Positions 5,994-10,817 of a stretch of 10,817 nucleotides of DNA are shown in pieces. The notes under the pieces were generated by a model. That model did no database searches, was not told the DNA's origin, and saw nothing but the letters and a program-made list of their open reading frames with translations. Origin of the DNA: Bacillota bacterium. GTDB lineage: Bacteria; Bacillota; UBA4882; UBA10575. Where the stretch lies: NCBI GenBank assembly GCA_012512605.1, contig JAAZDX010000124.1:1-10817 (forward strand), written 5' to 3'. How positions within the stretch are numbered: the first letter of the stretch is position 1; each line of letters opens with the position of its first letter. The translations under genes were made by a program, and so were the position numbers.

Positions 5994-6026
5994 GGTCAGT
6001 ATACCATAGGACCTGACCCCACTCAA
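5994..6026 (-). promoter_or_regulatory. Sigma-A-type promoter with an overlapping inverted repeat
   Basis: TTGAGT (6026-6021), a 17-nt spacer and TATACT (6003-5998) form a good vegetative promoter pointing at the patatin-like gene, with a short leader before ATG 5974. The inverted repeat GGTCAG (6018-6013) and CTGACC (5999-5994) spans the spacer and the -10 element, where a repressor dimer would block RNA polymerase. Confidence 0.6.
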
Positions 6027-6043
6027 AGGGGATCCTTCTTTCT

Positions 6044-7624
6044 TCATCCACCACCAGCCGCGACGACCAATTCTTCCTTTCTGCTCTGGGCTGGTATGTA
6101 TTTCTCCCGTCGCGCATCACCATCAACCGCCTCTTTTTCCCCGGCTGGTTCCTGCCGAAAAGCCCACTGGATGACCTCTTCAATCCGGCGCACGGGAACG
6201 ATTTCAAGCCCGGTCTCGTCTTTAAAGGCATCCTGCCAGTTCTCGGCAGGAATCAACACGCGCTTTCCTCCGGCTTCCTTGGCCGCTTTAATCTTTGGAA
6301 TGATCCCCCCCACCGGCATGACCGTGCCCAAAATTGAGACTTCCCCGGTCATCGCCACCAAATTATCTACGGGTTTACCGGTCAGTGCCGAATAAACAAC
6401 GGTAACCAGCGCAATTCCGGCCGATGGGCCATCCAGTGGAATCCCTCCCGGAAAATTTATATGCAAGTCAAATTTAGTGCAGTCAAGATCGAAATATTTT
6501 TTCAAGATCGTTAACACATTTTCCACCGACTCCCGGGCCGTACTCCGCCGCCGAATCGTCCGGCCGTACTCGCCCATCTCTTCTTCTTCGATCACCCCGG
6601 TAGCAATCACCCGCCCCGGCCTTTCCGCTGCCGGAAGCGCCGTTGCCTCCAAGGCAACGAGCATCCCCAGATTCGGGCCATAAACCGCCAATCCGTTGGC
6701 GTAACCCACCTGTGGTTTGGGCGGAACTTTCTTGTTCGGCCGCGGTGTATACTGTCCGCTGTTCACCACCCACTCAATATCCTTCCGCCGGATCAGCTTC
6801 CGCCCGTCGGTCAGGGCTAAACCGGCCGCAATCTGCACCATGTTGACACTATCCCGCCCATTATGGGCATATTTACTAATAATCTCGATCCCGCCCTCTT
6901 CCAGCTCAAAGCCGATCTTCTGGACCGCATTCATCGCAATTTTTTGAATTTCAGCGGGGGTAAGCGCGCGGAAGAAAACTTCCACGCAGCGGGAACGGAT
7001 CGCCGGTGGGATCTCGTGCGGTTGGCGGGTAGTTGCCCCGATTAAGCGAAAATCGGCTGGAAGACCGTTTTGGAAAATATCATGAATATGGGAAGGGATA
7101 TTTTGATCTTCCGAACTATAATAAGCGCTTTCAAAGAAGACCTTCCGGTCTTCCAAAACCTTCAACAACTTATTCATCTGATAGGGATGGAGTTCGCCGA
7201 TTTCATCAATGAAGAGGATTCCACCGTGGGCTTTCGTCACCGCTCCCGGTTTCGGCTGGGGAATCCCGGCTATACCCATCGGACCCGCCCCCTGGTAGCT
7301 CGGATCATGGACCGAACCGATCAACGGATCGGCGATGCCCCGTTCATCAAAGCGCGCGGTAGTCGCATCCACTTCAATAAACTTAGCCGTACTCTTCAGT
7401 GGTGACAAGGGGTTTTGTTTGGCTTCTTCCAGGACCACGCGGGCAGCCGCAGTCTTTCCCACCCCCGGTGGTCCGTAGATCAACAAGTGTTGCGGGTTGG
7501 GACCACACAGCGCCGCCCGCAACGCCTTCAGTCCTTCTTCTTGACCGATGATCTCATCAAACTTGGTCGGTCGGGTTTTTTCGGAAAGGGGTTCCGTCAG
7601 GGAGATCGCGCGCAAACGCCCCAA
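6044..7624 (-). CDS. lonB: LonB ATP-dependent protease, AAA+ and peptidase domains
   Basis: A 526-residue AAA+ Ser-Lys protease matching the soluble part of Bacillus LonB. Visible are RAISLTEPLSEKTRP at the N-terminus, Walker A GPPGVGKT (51-58), Walker B ILFIDE (136-141), the sensor region IGATTR (195-200), and the protease dyad Ser401 (DGPSAG) with Lys444 (GGIIPK), 43 residues apart as in other Lon proteases. The first codon is TTG at 7624, directly after an in-frame TAG (7625-7627). AAGGAG (7639-7634) lies 9 nt before it, so re-initiation is possible. The preceding frame encodes the membrane anchor normally fused to LonB, so either LonB is soluble here or the gene is broken or read through. 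In B. subtilis LonB is made in the forespore. The C-terminus ends in a short basic/acidic tail and AAGGG. Confidence 0.93.
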   Translation of the reverse strand: MGRLRAISLTEPLSEKTRPTKFDEIIGQEEGLKALRAALCGPNPQHLLIYGPPGVGKTAAARVVLEEAKQNPLSPLKSTAKFIEVDATTARFDERGIADPLIGSVHDPSYQGAGPMGIAGIPQPKPGAVTKAHGGILFIDEIGELHPYQMNKLLKVLEDRKVFFESAYYSSEDQNIPSHIHDIFQNGLPADFRLIGATTRQPHEIPPAIRSRCVEVFFRALTPAEIQKIAMNAVQKIGFELEEGGIEIISKYAHNGRDSVNMVQIAAGLALTDGRKLIRRKDIEWVVNSGQYTPRPNKKVPPKPQVGYANGLAVYGPNLGMLVALEATALPAAERPGRVIATGVIEEEEMGEYGRTIRRRSTARESVENVLTILKKYFDLDCTKFDLHINFPGGIPLDGPSAGIALVTVVYSALTGKPVDNLVAMTGEVSILGTVMPVGGIIPKIKAAKEAGGKRVLIPAENWQDAFKDETGLEIVPVRRIEEVIQWAFRQEPAGEKEAVDGDARREKYIPAQSRKEELVVAAGGG

Positions 7625-7765
7625 CTATTCCATCTCCTTTTTCGCCTCGCGGTCGACGGCGACCTTCGTTCCTTGCTGCGCGCGCAGGAGATTCCAAAAG
7701 TATAAGCCAATCACAATGGCAAAAAAAAGGTTGATTAAACCCAAAATGCTTCCGGCGTAATTCAT
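7625..7765 (-). CDS. lonB: LonB N-terminal membrane-anchor segment, separated by amber stop
   Basis: Forty-six codons from ATG 7765 to TAG 7625-7627, in the same frame as the lonB body. The peptide has one transmembrane segment (about residues 6-24, including NLFFAIVIGLYFWNLL) and ends VAVDREAKKEME. From memory, B. subtilis LonB begins with a closely similar anchor, IIIGLYFWNLL and then KKEMEQLRKMRAIS. The amber codon here falls exactly where Bacillus has Gln, and CAG to TAG is a single change. GGGGAGGG upstream of the ATG provides a ribosome binding site about 10 nt away. It may be made as a separate 46-residue membrane peptide, as the front of a read-through LonB, or as the remnant of a nonsense mutation or sequencing error. 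A longer frame upstream overlaps the clpX terminator and clpX and is not believed. Confidence 0.7.
   Translation of the reverse strand: MNYAGSILGLINLFFAIVIGLYFWNLLRAQQGTKVAVDREAKKEME
7634..7639 (-). promoter_or_regulatory. Possible internal ribosome binding site for soluble LonB
   Basis: AAGGAG lies 9 nt before the TTG at 7624. It is encoded by the conserved KKEME codons, so the match may be a by-product of coding, but it would allow initiation or re-initiation at TTG straight after the amber stop. Confidence 0.4.
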
Positions 7766-7804
7766 CGATCGCTTACCCTCCCCAGATCCCAGCTTTCTCC
7801 GGTA

Positions 7805-7833
7805 TATTATCCCCAGCGGTGCTATTTTCATGA
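7805..7833 (-). promoter_or_regulatory. Candidate forespore-type (sigma-F/sigma-G) promoter of lonB
   Basis: GGGGATAATA (7814-7805) agrees with the sigma-F -10 consensus GGNRANANTW. Read as sigma-G, TCATG (7833-7829), a 17-nt spacer and GATAATA (7811-7805) fit gHATR-N17/18-CATNNTA with one mismatch in each box. There is no good sigma-A -35 at the right distance. The site lies between the clpX terminator and the lonB anchor start, and lonB of B. subtilis is known to be expressed in the forespore. The match is by eye. Confidence 0.45.
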
Positions 7834-7841
7834 GTTTTTTC

Positions 7842-7872
7842 CAAAAAAATAAACCCGCTGTATAGCGGGTTT
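7842..7872 (-). terminator. Intrinsic terminator of the tig-clpP-clpX unit
   Basis: AAACCCGCT and AGCGGGTTT form a perfect 9-bp stem with a 4-nt loop (7851-7872), followed in the minus-strand transcript by A and seven U (7849-7843). The base of the stem includes the last base of the clpX stop codon, so translation ends right at the hairpin. Confidence 0.93.
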
Positions 7873-9137
7873 TAAGCCGATTCTTCCTTTTTTTTCTTGC
7901 GCTGATCCGCGCTGGTGGAAAGGAGAGGTTCCTTATGTCCATCCACCATTTCTTTGGTGATCACACATTTTTTCACATCGCTGCGCGAGGGAATCTCGTA
8001 CATCACATCCAAAAGCAACTGCTCGATGATGGCCCGGAGACCCCGAGCGCCCGCATTCCGTTTCATCGTACAAGCGGCAATCGCCTGCAGGGAATCGGGG
8101 GTAAATTCCAAATCCACCCCGTCCAACTCCAACATCTTCTTAAACTGTTTCACCAGGGCGTTTTTGGGCTCAGTTAAGATCTTAATCAACGCGGCTTCAT
8201 CCAAAGCATCCAGGGAAACGATGATTGGCAAGCGGCCAATAAACTCCGGGATCATCCCGTACTTCAAGAGATCCTCCGGCATCACCTGCCGTAAGAGCTC
8301 GCCAATGGGCTTCTCCTGTTTCGATTGGATCTCGGCGCCAAAGCCCATCGTCTTTTTCCCGATCCGATTTTCGATGAGCTTTTCCAATCCGTCAAAGGCC
8401 CCACCGCAAATAAAAAGGATATTCGTGGTATCAAGCTGAATAAACTCCTGGTGCGGGTGTTTCCTTCCCCCCTGGGGCGGAACCGAAGCCACCGTCCCTT
8501 CCAGGATCTTCAGCAAGGCTTGCTGGACCCCTTCCCCGGAAACATCCCGGGTGATCGAAGGATTCTCCGTTTTCCGGGCGATCTTATCCACTTCGTCGAT
8601 GTAGACAATCCCCTTCTCCGCCTTTTCCACATCATAGTCGGCGGCCTGGATCAATTTTAAGAGAATATTTTCAACGTCTTCACCAACATAACCGGCTTCC
8701 GTAAGCGAGGTGGCATCCGCAATCGCAAAAGGGACATTAAGGATTTTGGCCAGTGTCTGGGCGAGTAGTGTTTTTCCGCTACCGGTCGGTCCCATAATCA
8801 GAATATTGCTCTTTTGGAGCTCGACATCGTCAAACATCCCTTCAGCATTAATCCTTTTATAGTGGTTATAAACGGCAACCGAAAGAATTTTCTTGGCTTC
8901 TTCTTGCCCGATTACGTATTGGTCAAGGATCGCCTTAATCTCCACCGGTTTCGGGATGGTTTCCAAATCGAAGGAGGTATCATCGGTTAATTCTTCATCG
9001 ATAATCTCATTGCAGAGTTCTATACATTCATCGCAGATATATACTCCGGGTCCGGCAATCAGTTTCTTCACTTGTTCCTGAGCTTTTCCACAAAAAGAAC
9101 ATTTCAACTGCCCTTTATCATCCCCGAATTTAAACAT
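7872..9137 (-). CDS. clpX: ClpX, ATP-dependent unfoldase subunit of ClpXP
   Basis: A 421-residue AAA+ unfoldase that recognises tagged proteins, unfolds them and feeds them into ClpP. The N-terminal zinc domain has four cysteines (C13, C16, C35, C38). Walker A is GPTGSGKT (116-123), Walker B IVYIDE (177-182), the pore-1 loop GYVG (149-152), the RKH loop GGRKHPHQE (223-231), sensor 2 GARG (363-366), and the ClpP-contacting loop reads MGF (264-266) in place of the more usual IGF/LGF. The start at ATG 9137 follows an AGAGGTGG ribosome binding site. The length is normal and the C-terminal tail is lysine- and glutamate-rich (RKKKKEESA). The gene lies 62 nt after clpP and ends in a strong terminator. 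Confidence 0.98.
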   Translation of the reverse strand: MFKFGDDKGQLKCSFCGKAQEQVKKLIAGPGVYICDECIELCNEIIDEELTDDTSFDLETIPKPVEIKAILDQYVIGQEEAKKILSVAVYNHYKRINAEGMFDDVELQKSNILIMGPTGSGKTLLAQTLAKILNVPFAIADATSLTEAGYVGEDVENILLKLIQAADYDVEKAEKGIVYIDEVDKIARKTENPSITRDVSGEGVQQALLKILEGTVASVPPQGGRKHPHQEFIQLDTTNILFICGGAFDGLEKLIENRIGKKTMGFGAEIQSKQEKPIGELLRQVMPEDLLKYGMIPEFIGRLPIIVSLDALDEAALIKILTEPKNALVKQFKKMLELDGVDLEFTPDSLQAIAACTMKRNAGARGLRAIIEQLLLDVMYEIPSRSDVKKCVITKEMVDGHKEPLLSTSADQRKKKKEESA

Positions 9138-9199
9138 CTCACCACCTCTTTCTTTTGGAATTGAGAGCCCACAGAAAAACGTGCCCGTTATTCACCCGA

Positions 9200-9790
9200 C
9201 TACTTCAATTTCCTTTTTTCGATGATCTCGTCGACAATACCGTATGCTTTCGCTTCTTCAGCGTTCATCCAGTAATTACGGTCCACGTCTTGGGCGACTC
9301 TTTCAATGGTCTTTCCAGTGTGGCGCGCAATAATCCCGTTGGTCAACTCGCGCAAGCGCAAGATTTCGCGGGCTTGAATCTCAATATCTGCGGCTTGCCC
9401 TTCGGCACCGCCTAAAGGCTGGTGAATCATCACCCGTGAGTTAGGCAGCGCGTAACGCTTGCCCTTCGCCCCCGCACTTAGTAACAGGGCAGCCATACTA
9501 GCGGCAAACCCAACGCAGATCGTGGAAACCTCAGGTTTAACATACTGCATGGCGTCGTAGATTGCCAATCCAGAATAGATTACGCCACCGGGGCTATTAA
9601 TATACACGGAAATATCCTTATCCGGATCTTCACTCTCAAGGTAAATTAACTGCGCCACGACCAAATTGGCCATTGTGTCGTCGATCGGACCGCCAATAAA
9701 GACGATGCGCTCCTTCAGCAGGCGGGAAAAAATATCATAGGCCCGTTCCCCGCGATTGGTCTGTTCCACAACCATCGGGACTAAATTCAT
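9200..9790 (-). CDS. clpP: ClpP, proteolytic subunit, with Asn at the catalytic Asp position
   Basis: A 196-residue Clp serine peptidase that forms the double-heptamer chamber used with ClpX. The catalytic Ser98 is in GFAASMA and His123 in MIHQPLGG. The third triad residue, normally Asp in a D/E-R-D motif, is Asn172 (VDRNYWM); the codon at 9277-9275 is AAT. As I recall, Listeria ClpP1 has the same Ser-His-Asn triad and depends on a partner for activity. No second clpP is in this window. The start ATG 9790 overlaps the tig stop (ATGA, 9787-9790), with GAGGTG about 9 nt upstream. There is little or no propeptide. The gene ends in TAG, showing that amber is a normal stop in this genome. The ordinary tig-clpP-clpX context suggests that this is the main ClpP. 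Confidence 0.97.
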   Translation of the reverse strand: MNLVPMVVEQTNRGERAYDIFSRLLKERIVFIGGPIDDTMANLVVAQLIYLESEDPDKDISVYINSPGGVIYSGLAIYDAMQYVKPEVSTICVGFAASMAALLLSAGAKGKRYALPNSRVMIHQPLGGAEGQAADIEIQAREILRLRELTNGIIARHTGKTIERVAQDVDRNYWMNAEEAKAYGIVDEIIEKRKLK

Positions 9791-10817
9791 TCTTCTTTCA
9801 CCTCTCCCTCTTTTTCGTCATCTCCGGCCGTCGTCACCACTTCTTCTTCCGGTGCGACAAACCCAACGAGAAGTTTAACCGTCTTTTCCCGTTCCAGAGA
9901 AGAGCGGGCACCTTCGATAAAGTCACGGTTCTTACCCTTCAGAATCTCCTCTTTCAACTCAGGGGGATAAATCTGGAGCAAATAACCGATTCTCTCTTTA
10001 AGTTCGTCCTCACTAACAGTAATTCCTTCTGCCTGAGCCACCGCCGTCAGAACCAGATCGGTCTTCACCCGTTCCTCGGCTTGAGGCCGTAGCTGATCGC
10101 GCAGTTGCTCTATGGTCTGTTCGGTATGGGTCAAATACTCCTCTAATCTTAACCCTCTTGCTTCAAGATCATGCTCCATACGGTGGATTAAGTGTTCTAT
10201 TTCCCGGTTAATCAAGGTGTCCGTTAAGTGGACAGTACTCCCGGCGACCACTTGCTTGATCACTTCTTCTTCAAACTTCCGGTTGGCTTCCTGCTCTTTG
10301 CGCTCTTGAAGGCGTTTCCGGAGATGAACTTTAAAATCATCCAGCGTCTCGTAATCCCCTTGCTCCTTCGCAAACTCATCGTCAAGGGTCGGTAGTTCTT
10401 TCTCTTTTATTTCGTGCAGTTTAACCTTGAAGACCACTTCCTGCCCAGCTAGATCCGGCTGATGGTAGTCTTCCGGGAAGGTGAGGTTAAGGTCACGCTC
10501 CTCGTCCGGGGCCATTCCGATCAGGCCTTCCTCAAACCCGGGTATAAAACGGCCAGCGCCTACTTCTATAGTATATCCTTGGGCGGCACCGCCGGGGAAT
10601 GCTTTTTCGTTTAAATATCCTTCAAAATCGATAACGGCAAAATCGCCCTTCTCTAGCGCTTGTTTCTCGGTCGCCACCAGTTCCGCGCGGCGCTCCTGAA
10701 GCAGCTTTAACTCCTGTTCAACCTCTTCGTCGGTCACGACTGGCTGCTCCTTTTCGACGTCAACTTCTATATAGGCACCAAGCTTAACTTCGCGCAGAAC
10801 TTCCACTTCCGACTGGA
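9787..10817 (-). CDS. tig: Trigger factor, N-terminal ribosome-binding domain outside window
   Basis: Ribosome-associated chaperone and peptidyl-prolyl isomerase that shelters nascent chains. The frame is open to the window edge; the GTG at 10806 is an internal Val codon rather than a start. About 342 residues are visible, and roughly 110 N-terminal residues (the ribosome-binding domain) lie outside. Counting from V at 10806, residues about 53-135 form the FKBP-type isomerase domain (GDFAVIDFEGYL, GAGRFIPGFEEGLIGM, then the LTFPEDY segment), and about 140-320 form the helical C-terminal chaperone domain (LPTLDDEFAKE onward). The last 20 residues are acidic (EEEVVTTAGDDEKEGEVKEE). Its stop overlaps the clpP start, indicating translational coupling. 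Confidence 0.96.
   Translation of the reverse strand, partial: QSEVEVLREVKLGAYIEVDVEKEQPVVTDEEVEQELKLLQERRAELVATEKQALEKGDFAVIDFEGYLNEKAFPGGAAQGYTIEVGAGRFIPGFEEGLIGMAPDEERDLNLTFPEDYHQPDLAGQEVVFKVKLHEIKEKELPTLDDEFAKEQGDYETLDDFKVHLRKRLQERKEQEANRKFEEEVIKQVVAGSTVHLTDTLINREIEHLIHRMEHDLEARGLRLEEYLTHTEQTIEQLRDQLRPQAEERVKTDLVLTAVAQAEGITVSEDELKERIGYLLQIYPPELKEEILKGKNRDFIEGARSSLEREKTVKLLVGFVAPEEEVVTTAGDDEKEGEVKEE

Noticed and set aside
6483..6773. Minus-strand ORF of 96 codons inside lonB
   Set aside because: Out-of-frame shadow of a strongly conserved protein region, with Gly/Arg-rich composition.
7625..7627. Genome-wide TAG reassignment or a pyrrolysine code as the explanation
   Set aside because: TAG ends aroH, hutP and clpP at the expected family lengths, so it acts as a normal stop here. 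Local read-through remains possible.
7766..7942. Longer frame in front of the LonB anchor
   Set aside because: It runs through the clpX terminator and into clpX in another frame; the ATG at 7765 has its own ribosome binding site and promoter candidate.
1..10817. Mobile element, CRISPR, prophage or defence island
   Set aside because: No transposase, integrase, direct-repeat array, toxin-antitoxin pair or defence domain was seen; gene content and strand use are those of core chromosome.

Overview
This window is a typical chromosomal stretch from a member of the Bacillota (Firmicutes), probably a spore-former of the Clostridia or a related deep class. The evidence is the gene order tig-clpP-clpX-lonB, a HutP-family protein, a Thermotoga/Bacillus-type DAHP synthase with an N-terminal regulatory domain, a monofunctional AroH chorismate mutase, AGGAGG-type ribosome binding sites and moderately high GC. 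I cannot name a genus. Every gene I can support lies on the minus strand, so transcription runs from high to low coordinates.

Region A (10817 to about 7840) is a protein quality-control block: the 3' part of tig (trigger factor), then clpP overlapping it by ATGA, then clpX, closed by a strong intrinsic terminator at the clpX stop. The ClpP has Asn in place of the usual catalytic Asp.

Region B (about 7835 to 4988) starts with a forespore-type (sigma-F/sigma-G-like) promoter candidate and lonB. The lonB reading frame is split by an in-frame amber codon at 7625-7627. The 46 codons before it match the N-terminal membrane anchor of Bacillus LonB, and the 526 codons after it encode the AAA+ and protease domains. 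A patatin-like phospholipase with its own sigma-A-like promoter and a 47-codon membrane peptide follow.

Region C (4987 to 4354) is hutP with a structured leader. The leader holds a mini-ORF with a consensus ribosome binding site, two long-range hairpins and an intrinsic terminator placed just before the hutP ribosome binding site. This looks like an attenuation or antitermination control region, and HutP is itself a histidine-dependent antiterminator in Bacillus.

Region D (4150 to 1) is an aromatic amino acid operon: aroH, a histidine-phosphatase-superfamily gene, hisC, aroF and tyrA (cut by the window edge). AroF makes DAHP, AroH turns chorismate into prephenate, TyrA oxidises prephenate to 4-hydroxyphenylpyruvate, and HisC can transaminate aromatic keto acids as well as histidinol phosphate. 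The grouping resembles the aro/trp/hisC/tyrA supra-operon of B. subtilis.

No tRNA, rRNA, CRISPR array, insertion sequence or phage gene was seen. The points most worth checking are the amber-split lonB, the ClpP Asn172, and the hutP leader.
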